From CBDCAS01 sp965214015 (GTDB lineage Bacteria > Pseudomonadota > Gammaproteobacteria > Coxiellales > Coxiellaceae), in contig CBDCAS010000022.1 of the NCBI GenBank assembly GCA_965214015.1, positions 186,001 through 250,000 on the forward strand: a DNA stretch of 64,000 bases, written 5' to 3'. Positions 27,097 to 35,016 of the stretch are shown piece by piece. Within the stretch, counting starts at the first letter, position 1; the number at the start of each line of letters is the position of its first letter. Under the pieces are notes generated by a model that did not search any database, was not told the origin of the DNA, and was given only the letters and a program-made list of their open reading frames with translations. The translations under genes and the position numbers were made by a program.

Positions 27097-27482
27097 TGAT
27101 GAAACAAATGATCCATACGCACTCAGCCCCAGCACCAAGTGGTACTTATTCCCAGGCGATTAAAGCGGGAAACACAGTCTATATTGCAGGGCAGATTGCA
27201 CTTTTACCAGAGACTATGGGCCAGGTTGAAGGTGATTGTAAGGAGCAACTGCATCAAGTCTTTAAAAATATTTCAGCGATTGCAGAAGCTGCTGGTGGAA
27301 GTTTGTCACATATTGTGAAGCTCACTATTTATGTAACTGATATTCATTATCAGAGCGTTGTCAGTGAGATTATGGAGGATTATTTTAAAGAACCTTATCC
27401 AGCGCGTGCAGTGATTGCAGTTAGTGCTTTACCTAAAGGTGCTGATATTGAGATTGAGTCGGTATTAGTGTTAGGCGAATAA
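27096..27482 (+). CDS. ridA: RidA/YjgF enamine/imine deaminase
   Basis: Hydrolyses reactive 2-aminoacrylate and related imines. 128 residues: SAPAPSGTYSQAIKAG, VYIAGQIAL, the VKLTIYVTDI strand and the signature PARAVIAVSALPKGADIEIESV with the Arg that anchors the substrate carboxylate. ATG 27096 overlaps the spoT stop; ATG 27099 is equally plausible behind AGAGGA. The spoT-ridA pair is common in gammaproteobacteria, where the neighbour is also spoT-trmH-recG; trmH is missing here and recG follows directly after seven bases. Confidence 0.95.
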   Translation: MMKQMIHTHSAPAPSGTYSQAIKAGNTVYIAGQIALLPETMGQVEGDCKEQLHQVFKNISAIAEAAGGSLSHIVKLTIYVTDIHYQSVVSEIMEDYFKEPYPARAVIAVSALPKGADIEIESVLVLGE

Positions 27483-27489
27483 TTATTTT

Positions 27490-29577
27490 ATGGATAAGGT
27501 GACTCAAAGTGACTTGGCATCATTGCCAGGCGTTGGGTCGCGTGTGCTTGAGCATTTAGCGCATATTCATATTTATACTATTCAAGATTTATTATTTCAT
27601 TTACCGCTTCGTTATGAAGATCGCACACGTCTAACGCCCATTGCCCATGTGCGTGTTGGTGATCGTGTTATGGTGCAAGGCATTATTTTAAAAACTCGTG
27701 TTATTCCAGGTCGTCGTGTTGTGCTTGTAACACAAATTGAAGATAAAACAGGTATTATCACCTTACGTTTTTTTCACTTTACCGCTTTACAACGTCAACG
27801 CTTATTAAGAAAAGGGAGCCGATTGTGTTGCTTTGGTGAGGTGCGCTCAACGTATCGAGGAGGGGTTGAGATGATACACCCCGAATATCATTATGTAGAA
27901 GAGGATGTGCTCATCAAGCTTAATGATCGCATGACAGCAATTTATCCAACTACCAAAGGTTTAGGTCAAAATACCCTGCGAAAATTGGTCAGCCAAGCAT
28001 TTCGATGTGCTAAAGCTCAAAGTATCCTTGAAGAGTTATTACCTCAATCCATACTTGACAAGATGCAATATCCTTCTTTATATGAGGCGCTGGATTATGT
28101 CCATAGACCGCCCCCTGATGCGAATTTGAGTACCTTAAAAGAAGGCATACATCCAATGCAACAGCGATTAGCCTTTGATGAGCTGCTCGCGCATTATTTA
28201 AGTTGGCAGGCGATGCGTCAGCGTGTCCATCAACACCAAGCTCCTAGCTTAAAAGTCGATCTTCAGCAGAAAAAAAAGCTATTACATTCTTTACCTTTTG
28301 CCTTAACTGCTGCACAGCAGCGTGTTATTTCAGAAATTGAATCTGATCTGGCACAGTCACGTCCCATGCTGCGTCTTGTACAAGGCGATGTAGGATCAGG
28401 AAAAACAATCGTTGCCGCCATAGCAGCGGTTCAGGCAGTGGCTGCTGGCTTTCAGGTAGCCGTGATGGTGCCTACAGAAATTCTTGTAGAACAACATTAT
28501 CAAAATTTTCAAAAGTGGTGTTGCCCACTAGGTTTTACAGTAGGTTGGCTCTCAAGAACGCTTAGTGCTGCAGAGCGCCGTTTAGTTTTGAAGGACTTAT
28601 ATAGTGGTGATCTTGCAATTTTAATAGGCACTCATGCTCTTTTTCAAAGTGATGTGCAATTTCGCAAACTCGCTTTATTAGTCATTGATGAGCAGCATCG
28701 TTTTGGAGTGCATCAGCGCTTAGCTTTAAAAGAAAAAGGAATGTTACCCGGGCAAGAGCCACATCAATTAATTATGACAGCTACCCCGATTCCACGAACC
28801 TTAGCCATGACAGCCTATGCTCATTTGGACTATTCTACTATTGATGAGCTTCCGCCAGGTAGGCAACCTATTACAACAATATTGGTATCTAATCAACGTC
28901 GTCATGAGGTCATTGAACGGGTAGCGCATAATAGTCAAAAAAGGCATAAGACCTATTGGGTTTGTACTTTAGTAGAAGAGTCAGAGGCGTTGCAATGTCA
29001 GGCAGCAGAAAAAACCGCCGCTATTTTGCAACAGCAGTTAAATAAGTTACAGGTAGGCTTAATTCATGGGCGTATGAAGTCTCATGAGAAAGAACACATA
29101 ATGACTCAGTTTAAAGCAGGCAGTATGGATTTATTGGTGGCCACCACAGTAATCGAAGTAGGGGTTGATGTGCCAGAAGCCAATCTGATTGTCATTGAAA
29201 ATCCTGAGCGCTTAGGCTTAGCGCAGTTACATCAATTGCGGGGTCGCGTGGGTCGTGGTCATGCCGCTAGCTACTGTGTATTGCTTTATCAGAATCCATT
29301 ATCTCATACCATGCAGCATCGTTTAGAGATCATGCGAAAGACACAAAATGGTTTTGAGATGGCACAGGCTGATTTAGAAATACGTGGCCCTGGGGAGGTG
29401 CTTGGCACCAAACAAGCAGGATCAATGTCTTTTCGTATCGTTAATCTCATTCGAGATTATCACTTATTCACGCCCATCAAGCATATTGCCTATGAATTGC
29501 AAAAAAATAAACAGGATGTGTGTCAGCGTATTATGAAACGATGGTTGGGGCATCGGGATCACTATTTAAGTATTTAA
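27490..29577 (+). CDS. recG: ATP-dependent DNA helicase RecG
   Basis: Reverses stalled replication forks and moves Holliday junctions. 695 residues, normal. The N-terminal wedge/OB domain includes LASLPGVGSRVLEHL and DLLFHLPLRYEDRT; helicase motif I GDVGSGKT at 299-306; motif II DEQHRFG near 400 (the DEQH form is usual in RecG); motif III TATPIPRTLAMT; motifs IV-VI to QLRGRVGRG, and the TRG motif region NGFEMAQADLEIRGPGE. Complete and probably active. Last gene of the gmk-to-recG run. Confidence 0.97.
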   Translation: MDKVTQSDLASLPGVGSRVLEHLAHIHIYTIQDLLFHLPLRYEDRTRLTPIAHVRVGDRVMVQGIILKTRVIPGRRVVLVTQIEDKTGIITLRFFHFTALQRQRLLRKGSRLCCFGEVRSTYRGGVEMIHPEYHYVEEDVLIKLNDRMTAIYPTTKGLGQNTLRKLVSQAFRCAKAQSILEELLPQSILDKMQYPSLYEALDYVHRPPPDANLSTLKEGIHPMQQRLAFDELLAHYLSWQAMRQRVHQHQAPSLKVDLQQKKKLLHSLPFALTAAQQRVISEIESDLAQSRPMLRLVQGDVGSGKTIVAAIAAVQAVAAGFQVAVMVPTEILVEQHYQNFQKWCCPLGFTVGWLSRTLSAAERRLVLKDLYSGDLAILIGTHALFQSDVQFRKLALLVIDEQHRFGVHQRLALKEKGMLPGQEPHQLIMTATPIPRTLAMTAYAHLDYSTIDELPPGRQPITTILVSNQRRHEVIERVAHNSQKRHKTYWVCTLVEESEALQCQAAEKTAAILQQQLNKLQVGLIHGRMKSHEKEHIMTQFKAGSMDLLVATTVIEVGVDVPEANLIVIENPERLGLAQLHQLRGRVGRGHAASYCVLLYQNPLSHTMQHRLEIMRKTQNGFEMAQADLEIRGPGEVLGTKQAGSMSFRIVNLIRDYHLFTPIKHIAYELQKNKQDVCQRIMKRWLGHRDHYLSI

Positions 29578-29756
29578 TACTATAAAGCTGCTGAGCTTAA
29601 GCGCAATAGGATCTTGTTTCGACAAGTATCTATCTTAGCATAATAGTTGATAGCATACATTATGATTATTTGCGTCAAATAAGTTGATTTGCACATTGAG
29701 TTAGTTTATGGTTTTATGTCATTTTGAGTTTTTCTTTGACTGATAAAGAGGGAATA

Positions 29757-30482
29757 ATGATGTCGGTAAAAAAATTTTTAGTTCTAACAGCAGCGAGTGT
29801 AGCTACTGTTGGTGCGACAGCAGCTCTAGCTGGTGGCCCAGATATGATGGCACCACCTTCAGGTAGCTATTTCTATGTAGAGGGAAATGTGGGTTATACA
29901 TTTCAAGATTATACTGATCAACAAGGTAATACAGCTGTGCTTGCAGATGCTAATGGTAACCGTTATAGAGCAGGTGCAAGCAATGGTCCCCAAGGAGATG
30001 GAGCTTCGGGTAGTATCGCCTATGGGGGTGATTTCGGTTATATGTACAATCAATACATTGGTCTTGAATTAGGCTGGACTTTCTTGCCGCGTTTTGCTTC
30101 TAGTTTCAATACAGTGGATGGATTCCCTGCTGGTTTAGAATTACGTAATAGCGGTGCTGCTTGGGGTGTGATGAAAATGATGGTGCCATTAGCACATCAT
30201 TTTGGTGCTTTCTTTAAAGCAGGGGTCAGTTATCGATATGGTAGCTTGATTTTTGGTGGTTATGGTCCAGAGCGTATGCAGGAATGGCGTCCTGTATTGG
30301 GTGCCGGTACTTCGTACCATTTTGCACGAGACTGGATGGCCAGTATTTCTTGGATGCATTTTATGGGAGGCACATCGTATAGCCCAGCCGGTGCTGTGCT
30401 GCCAGGGCGTCCTTATGTAAGTACTGTGGCTGCTGCATCAGATGTAGTGATGTTTAACCTTGGCTATCAGTTCACAGTTTAA
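29757..30482 (+). CDS. Outer-membrane beta-barrel protein (tandem copy 1)
   Basis: About 241 residues. Signal peptide (VKKFLVLTAASVATVGATAALA) followed by mature start GGPDMM. The rest alternates Gly/aromatic beta strands of an OmpA-like eight-strand barrel and ends GYQFTV. There are two adjacent ATGs (29757, 29760) behind GAGGG; either may be used. A possible promoter is TCGACA (29619-29624), 16 bases, TAATAG (29641-29646); a short hairpin with a UUCG loop (29613-29626) overlaps its -35. Coxiella has similar small barrel genes beside htpG. Function: probably structural or porin-like, unproven. Confidence 0.82.
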   Translation: MMSVKKFLVLTAASVATVGATAALAGGPDMMAPPSGSYFYVEGNVGYTFQDYTDQQGNTAVLADANGNRYRAGASNGPQGDGASGSIAYGGDFGYMYNQYIGLELGWTFLPRFASSFNTVDGFPAGLELRNSGAAWGVMKMMVPLAHHFGAFFKAGVSYRYGSLIFGGYGPERMQEWRPVLGAGTSYHFARDWMASISWMHFMGGTSYSPAGAVLPGRPYVSTVAAASDVVMFNLGYQFTV

Positions 30483-30503
30483 TTTTAAAGAGAGGATTCT
30501 AAC

Positions 30504-31253
30504 ATGTCGGTAAATAAATATTTAAGCTTAGCTGCTGCAGCGTTGGTGTCAGTAGTGACTACTGCTGCTATAGCGGGTGGTCCAGATCATATGGCTACTC
30601 CAATGCCTATGTACTATAGTGGCTTTTATGCAGATTTTGATATTGGTTGGGGTGGTTCTCGTTGGTCCCACTTTCTTGGAGGGGTGATGAATCCCACAGG
30701 TCAAGCTTTGGTATCTACTTTAAAAGGCTCTGTGACTAAAAATGGCGATGGTGGTTTTTCCTGGGGTGGTAATCTGGGTTATCAATTCAATCAGTACTTT
30801 AGCGTTGAAGTGGGTGCCTATGATTTGGAGAGCGTAAAAGGTACAGTGGGTGTGTCAATACCTATTCAAAACAACAATCCTATACCTATAAGCTCTGGTT
30901 CCGTTAAAGTTTCTTCATGGGCACTTTATATGGCTGGTAAGATAGCCGTTCCTTTGTTTTATCACCTTGACATGTTTGGCAAAATGGGCATGGCCTTCCG
31001 TTTCTTAAACTATTCAGGGGCAGGTATTGCCAATGCAACAGCCATTGAGGCAGGCTCCAATCACTTTATTAATGATCAGCATTATGCCACTTGGTTAGCG
31101 GGTGTTGGTCTTCAGTATTGGTTCACCTCCAACTGGTCTGTTAATGCTCAGTATCTGCATATTCCTGGATATAATCGAGCTCAGGAAGTTGCTATGCAGT
31201 CACCTAATGTGAATTTAATCTTAGGCGGTATGGGTTATAAATTTATGACCTAG
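30504..31253 (+). CDS. Outer-membrane beta-barrel protein (tandem copy 2)
   Basis: 249 residues, paralogue of the gene before it: both have the same N-terminal pattern MSV-K, signal peptide ending in Ala and mature start GGPD. Strand motifs shared with copy 1: a NLGYQFNQYFSVEVGAY block against GYMYNQYIGLELGW in copy 1, VPLFYHLDMFGKMGMAFRF against VPLAHHFGAFFKAGVSYRY, and a terminal GGMGYKFMT. Ribosome binding site AGAGAGGAT before ATG. It ends before a strong terminator, so copies 1 and 2 form one transcript and copy 3 another. Confidence 0.82.
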   Translation: MSVNKYLSLAAAALVSVVTTAAIAGGPDHMATPMPMYYSGFYADFDIGWGGSRWSHFLGGVMNPTGQALVSTLKGSVTKNGDGGFSWGGNLGYQFNQYFSVEVGAYDLESVKGTVGVSIPIQNNNPIPISSGSVKVSSWALYMAGKIAVPLFYHLDMFGKMGMAFRFLNYSGAGIANATAIEAGSNHFINDQHYATWLAGVGLQYWFTSNWSVNAQYLHIPGYNRAQEVAMQSPNVNLILGGMGYKFMT

Positions 31254-31274
31254 CTTGTTTAGCAAAGCATCTCT

Positions 31275-31305
31275 AAAAAGGGAAACATTTGTTTCCCTTT
31301 TTTTT
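31275..31305 (+). terminator. Rho-independent terminator after outer-membrane copy 2
   Basis: A perfect 10-base-pair stem (AAAGGGAAAC with GTTTCCCTTT, 31277-31286 and 31291-31300) around a four-base loop, running into a tract of eight T residues to 31305. Classic intrinsic terminator, 24 bases after the stop codon. Confidence 0.93.
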
Positions 31306-31351
31306 GTTGTTACAATAAGCAGCATTAGGATTCAATAATTAAGGATATACA

Positions 31352-32035
31352 ATGCCAACGCTTTTTAAACTTTTCCTCTGTGCTGTGTTAGCTACTTTTT
31401 CTATGACTCTCTTTGCTGCAGGGTCAGCTTCTAAAGACCATTCTGCACCGATTGCTGCACAAAGATCCGGTGTATATGTTGATTTATCAGCCGGTTATGC
31501 GGCAGTTGATTGGAAGGATTTTGGTATCGGCTCTTTTAATGGATTTTCCATAACTCGTGGCATTTTTAAAGGTAATGGAACGGGGGGGTTTAGTTTTGGT
31601 TTTGATGTCGGTTACCAAATTAATAACATCATGGCATTAGACATCGGTTGGTATTATTTACCCACAGTCAAGGGTTATTCAAATATTTTCATTTCTAATC
31701 CAAGCTTAAAACTGGATTCATGGATGGCTTATTTGGCATTAAAGTTAATTGTACCTTTATCGAAGCATTTCGATCTTTGGGGTAAGCTAGGTTTTGGTTA
31801 TCGTTCGCTTGATTGGCGTGGGGAAGCAACTGCCCTGCCTGGTTTTGGTGATCGTGATGTTGATTATTTCTCCGGTGTTTTTGGTGCGGGATTGCAATAT
31901 TGGTTGGATCAGAATTGGTCTTTGAGTGCACAGTACCTCTATATGCTAAGTCACACCAGTGGTGCTCAAATTTCAAGGCGAGCGCCTTCTGCTAATATTA
32001 TTGTTGGTAGTGTTGCTTATATTTTTTCTGTCTAG
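31352..32035 (+). CDS. Outer-membrane beta-barrel protein (tandem copy 3)
   Basis: 227 residues. Signal peptide with cleavage after LFA or FAA near residue 24. The mature N-terminus (GSASKDHSAP) differs from the GGPD start of copies 1 and 2, but the barrel is clearly related: FGFDVGYQINNIMALDIGWYYLP, VPLSKHFDLWGKLGFGYRS, GAGLQYWLDQNWSLSAQYLY and the end VAYIFSV. It lies between the terminator of copies 1-2 and an imperfect hairpin ahead of htpG, so it is transcribed alone. It is the most divergent of the three. Confidence 0.8.
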   Translation: MPTLFKLFLCAVLATFSMTLFAAGSASKDHSAPIAAQRSGVYVDLSAGYAAVDWKDFGIGSFNGFSITRGIFKGNGTGGFSFGFDVGYQINNIMALDIGWYYLPTVKGYSNIFISNPSLKLDSWMAYLALKLIVPLSKHFDLWGKLGFGYRSLDWRGEATALPGFGDRDVDYFSGVFGAGLQYWLDQNWSLSAQYLYMLSHTSGAQISRRAPSANIIVGSVAYIFSV

Positions 32036-32047
32036 ATATTAAATATT

Positions 32048-32090
32048 GGGGGTGAGGCTGGTTCATGTAATGAATTAATGCCTTTCCCCC
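32048..32090 (+). terminator. Imperfect hairpin after outer-membrane copy 3
   Basis: Eleven-base arms (GGGGGTGAGGC, 32048-32058; GCCTTTCCCCC, 32080-32090) pair with one T-T mismatch and one G-U pair around a 21-base loop, 12 bases after the upstream stop. The right arm abuts the heat-shock promoter of htpG; the T-run after it is weak. Likely a terminator for the gene before it. Confidence 0.5.
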
Positions 32091-32120
32091 CTTGAAATTA
32101 TTTTTAAAGATCCCCATCTA
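32091..32120 (+). promoter_or_regulatory. Sigma-32 (RpoH) heat-shock promoter of htpG
   Basis: The -35 element CTTGAAA (32091-32097, preceded by CCCCC) and -10 element CCCCATCTA (32112-32120) are separated by 14 bases. This is an almost exact match to the known enterobacterial heat-shock consensus CTTGAAA, 13-15 bases, CCCCAT-T. The expected transcription start, about 5-8 bases past the -10, is at or just before the ATG at 32128. Confidence 0.88.
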
Positions 32121-32127
32121 CCCTGGC

Positions 32128-34005
32128 ATGACATTTGAATCACAACCAGAAACACTTGGCTTTGAGGCAGAAGTCTCACAGCTGCTCAACCTTGTTGCTA
32201 AATCTTTATATAGCAATAAGGAAATTTTCTTGCGTGAGCTTATTTCTAATGCATCTGATGCGGCAGATAAGCTACGTTATGAGGCGCTCTCTGATACAGC
32301 ATTATATGAGAAAGACTCTGAATTAAAAATTTGGATCGACTTTGATAAAGAGGCTCAAATACTAAAAATTCGAGATAATGGCATTGGTATGAGTCGCGAA
32401 GAAGCTATTGATAATCTCGGAACTATTGCTAAATCAGGAACTAAGGCGTTTCGTGAGCTGCTAGATGCTAATAAGACTCAAGATTCGCAATTGATTGGCC
32501 AATTTGGTGTGGGATTTTATTCAGCATTTATTGTTGCTGATAAAGTTATCGTACGTTCTCGTCGTGCAGGAATGAAGGCTGAGCAAGGTGTTGAGTGGGA
32601 GTCTGAAGGTCAAGGTCAGTTTAGTATTAAAAACATTCATCGTAGTGCTCGTGGTACTGAGGTTATCTTACATATTAAAAAAGAAGAAGATGCTTTCTTA
32701 GATTTTATGCGATTACACTCTATTATTAACAAATATTCTGACCATATTTTGCTTCCTATTGTAATGAAAAAAGTAGAGAGTAAAGACGGTAAAAATGTAA
32801 TTGAAGAAGAAGTGGTTAATAGTGCTAAAGCACTGTGGACCTTACCTAAAAATAAGATTACTGACAAAGAATATCAGGAACTTTATAAACATATTTCTCA
32901 TGATTTTGAAGACCCTCTTGCTTGGGCTCATAATAAAGTAGAAGGTAAATTAGAATATACCAGCTTGCTTTATATTCCAGCGCGTGCGCCTTTTGATTTG
33001 TGGACACGTGAGCAACGGCGTGGTTTAAAGCTCTATGTAAAACGTGTTTTTATCATGGATGATGCTGATCATTTTATGCCTATGTATTTGCGTTTTATTA
33101 AAGGTATTATTGATTCTAATGATTTACCTCTTAATATTTCTCGAGAGTTGCTTCAATCTGATCATCTAACAGATCGTATGCGTTCAGCTTGTGTGAAGCG
33201 AGTGTTGGATATGCTAGAGAATATGGCTCAAGAGGATTCTGATAAATATAAAAAGTTCTGGGCTGAGTTTGGCGAAGTTTTAAAAGAGGGACCTGCAGAA
33301 GATTTTGCAAATAAAGATCGTATTGCTAAATTGTTAAGGTTTTCATCAACCTATGATCAAGCTGAGACACAATCAGTATCCTTACAAGACTATGTCAATC
33401 GTATGAAGCCTGATCAAGATAAGATCTATTATTTAGTGTCTGATACTTATCTATCAGCAGCTCATAGTCCTTTGCTTGAGGTCTTTCGTAAAAAAGAGAT
33501 TGAAGTTTTGCTGCTTTATCATCGTGTTGATGAATGGTTAGTCAATAGCTTGCCAGAGTTTGAAGGTAAGAAATTAGTCTCTATTTCAAAAGGTGCTGTT
33601 GATCTTGGTAAGCTTGATGAGAATGAAAATACGAAAGAGCAAAAAGAACATTTTGCTGATTTACTCGCCACTATGAAAAAAACACTCGGTGGTCGTGTTA
33701 AAGAAGTTCGTCTCACCCAACGTTTGACAGATTCACCGGCTTGTGTTGTCTTTGATGAGCAAGATATGTCAGGGCATATGCAGCGTTTGCTAGAGTCTGC
33801 TGGCCAGTCAGTCAATCGAACCTTGCCGATTTTGGAACTTAATCCAGAGCATGCTATTTTGCAGAAAATGAAATCAGAATCAAATCAGCAACGTATTGAA
33901 CAGTGGAGTAAGGTTTTATTAAGTCAATCTTTAATTGCTGAAGGCGAGCAGCTAGACAATCCCGCTGATTTTGTTAAAGAGCTTAACCAATTGCTTTCTA
34001 GTTGA
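32128..34005 (+). CDS. htpG: Molecular chaperone HtpG (Hsp90)
   Basis: Cytoplasmic Hsp90. 625 residues (E. coli 624). ATPase motifs are LFLRELISNASDAADKLRYE region (Asn, Asp contacts), RDNGIGM, and GQFGVGFYSAFIVAD lid; the middle domain has PINISRELLQSD-like LPLNISRELLQSD with catalytic Arg. The C-terminal dimerisation part is complete. I start at ATG 32128: an in-frame TTG at 32092 lies within the promoter -35 and cannot be transcribed from it. No Shine-Dalgarno precedes this ATG, so the heat-shock transcript may be leaderless. Its TGA lies in a hairpin with the stop of convergent folD. Confidence 0.97.
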   Translation: MTFESQPETLGFEAEVSQLLNLVAKSLYSNKEIFLRELISNASDAADKLRYEALSDTALYEKDSELKIWIDFDKEAQILKIRDNGIGMSREEAIDNLGTIAKSGTKAFRELLDANKTQDSQLIGQFGVGFYSAFIVADKVIVRSRRAGMKAEQGVEWESEGQGQFSIKNIHRSARGTEVILHIKKEEDAFLDFMRLHSIINKYSDHILLPIVMKKVESKDGKNVIEEEVVNSAKALWTLPKNKITDKEYQELYKHISHDFEDPLAWAHNKVEGKLEYTSLLYIPARAPFDLWTREQRRGLKLYVKRVFIMDDADHFMPMYLRFIKGIIDSNDLPLNISRELLQSDHLTDRMRSACVKRVLDMLENMAQEDSDKYKKFWAEFGEVLKEGPAEDFANKDRIAKLLRFSSTYDQAETQSVSLQDYVNRMKPDQDKIYYLVSDTYLSAAHSPLLEVFRKKEIEVLLLYHRVDEWLVNSLPEFEGKKLVSISKGAVDLGKLDENENTKEQKEHFADLLATMKKTLGGRVKEVRLTQRLTDSPACVVFDEQDMSGHMQRLLESAGQSVNRTLPILELNPEHAILQKMKSESNQQRIEQWSKVLLSQSLIAEGEQLDNPADFVKELNQLLSS

Positions 34006-34018
34006 TAGTATTTTGTTA

Positions 34019-34873
34019 TCAACGATCCTGAAGTTCGGCAGCTTGTAAGGTATTTTCTAATAGAGAAGCTACAGTCATAGGTCCTACGCCCCCAGGAACT
34101 GGTGTAATCCAGCTAGCGCGCTTTTGAGCGGTTTCAAATTCTAAATCACCTGTAATCTGACCATTTTCTAAACGGCTAAAGCCAACATCAATAACAATTG
34201 CTCCTGGTTTAATCCAGTCACTTTTAATAATACCAGGCTTACCCATAGCAACCACTAAAATATCAGCATTCTGGATCGATTGTGCAAGATGCTGTGTAAA
34301 GCGATGGCAAATCGTAACGGTGCATTTTGCTAGTAGCAACTCTAATGCCATGGGACGTCCGACAATATTAGATGCACCAACAACAACAGCATGCCTACCA
34401 ACGATATTTTCACCGGTCTCATTTAATAAAGTCATTACTCCTTTAGGTGTGCATGGTCTAAAGCGTGGACAACGTTGCACTAATCGACCTAAGTTATAAG
34501 GATGGAATCCATCGACGTCTTTATCAGGATGAATACGCTCTAACAAACCTGATGATTCAATGGATGAAGGTAATGGAAGCTGTAGCAGAATTCCATGAGC
34601 ATGCGGATTAGCGTTGCACTGTTCAATTAAATGTTCAATATCATTTTGTGTGGCTGTATTGGGAAGCTTATGGCAGGTTGAATGAATGCCAACGACTTTA
34701 CAAGCTTTTTGCTTATGTCGCACATAAGTGGCAGAAGCCAGATTGTCACCGACAAGAATCACTTCTAGTCCAGGTGGGGCTAAGCCCTTTTGCTGTCGCT
34801 TTTTTATCTGCTTAGCAACGCGCTCTTTTACTTTTTGTGCACAAATGCGCCCATCTATTTTTTTAGCTACCAT
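34019..34873 (-). CDS. folD: Methylenetetrahydrofolate dehydrogenase/cyclohydrolase
   Basis: Bifunctional enzyme interconverting methylene-, methenyl- and formyl-tetrahydrofolate with NADP. 284 residues. Conserved pieces: SATYVRHKQKACKVVGI with the catalytic Tyr and Lys, GILLQLPLPSS, KDVDGFHPYNLGRL, VVGASNIVGRPMALELLL for NADP binding and TPVPGGVGPMTVASLLENT. Complete. Its leader contains a near-perfect palindrome covering the Shine-Dalgarno (34878-34898). Confidence 0.97.
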   Translation of the reverse strand: MVAKKIDGRICAQKVKERVAKQIKKRQQKGLAPPGLEVILVGDNLASATYVRHKQKACKVVGIHSTCHKLPNTATQNDIEHLIEQCNANPHAHGILLQLPLPSSIESSGLLERIHPDKDVDGFHPYNLGRLVQRCPRFRPCTPKGVMTLLNETGENIVGRHAVVVGASNIVGRPMALELLLAKCTVTICHRFTQHLAQSIQNADILVVAMGKPGIIKSDWIKPGAIVIDVGFSRLENGQITGDLEFETAQKRASWITPVPGGVGPMTVASLLENTLQAAELQDR

Positions 34874-34877
34874 AATG

Positions 34878-34898
34878 GCCTCTCTCTAGAGAAGAGGC
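34878..34898 (-). promoter_or_regulatory. Palindrome covering the folD ribosome binding site
   Basis: A 21-base near-palindrome (GCCTCT, central CTCTAGAG, AGAGGC on the plus strand). Read on the minus strand, the Shine-Dalgarno AGAGAGG five bases before the folD ATG is one arm, and would be paired with the upstream GCCTCT. It could damp translation initiation; effect untested. Confidence 0.4.
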
Positions 34899-35016
34899 TA
34901 GTATAGCGAACGTCTTTATTAGGTGAAAGCAAAGACCTTCGTAAAAAATATCTAAAACTTAGATAGTCTAGCGAACTGATTAAGATTCGTTCTATGTTTT
35001 TTTAGACCTTGTGATC

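Noticed and set aside
32092..32127. Upstream TTG start adding 12 residues to HtpG
   Set aside because: It lies in the -35 of the heat-shock promoter and the extra residues match no HtpG.
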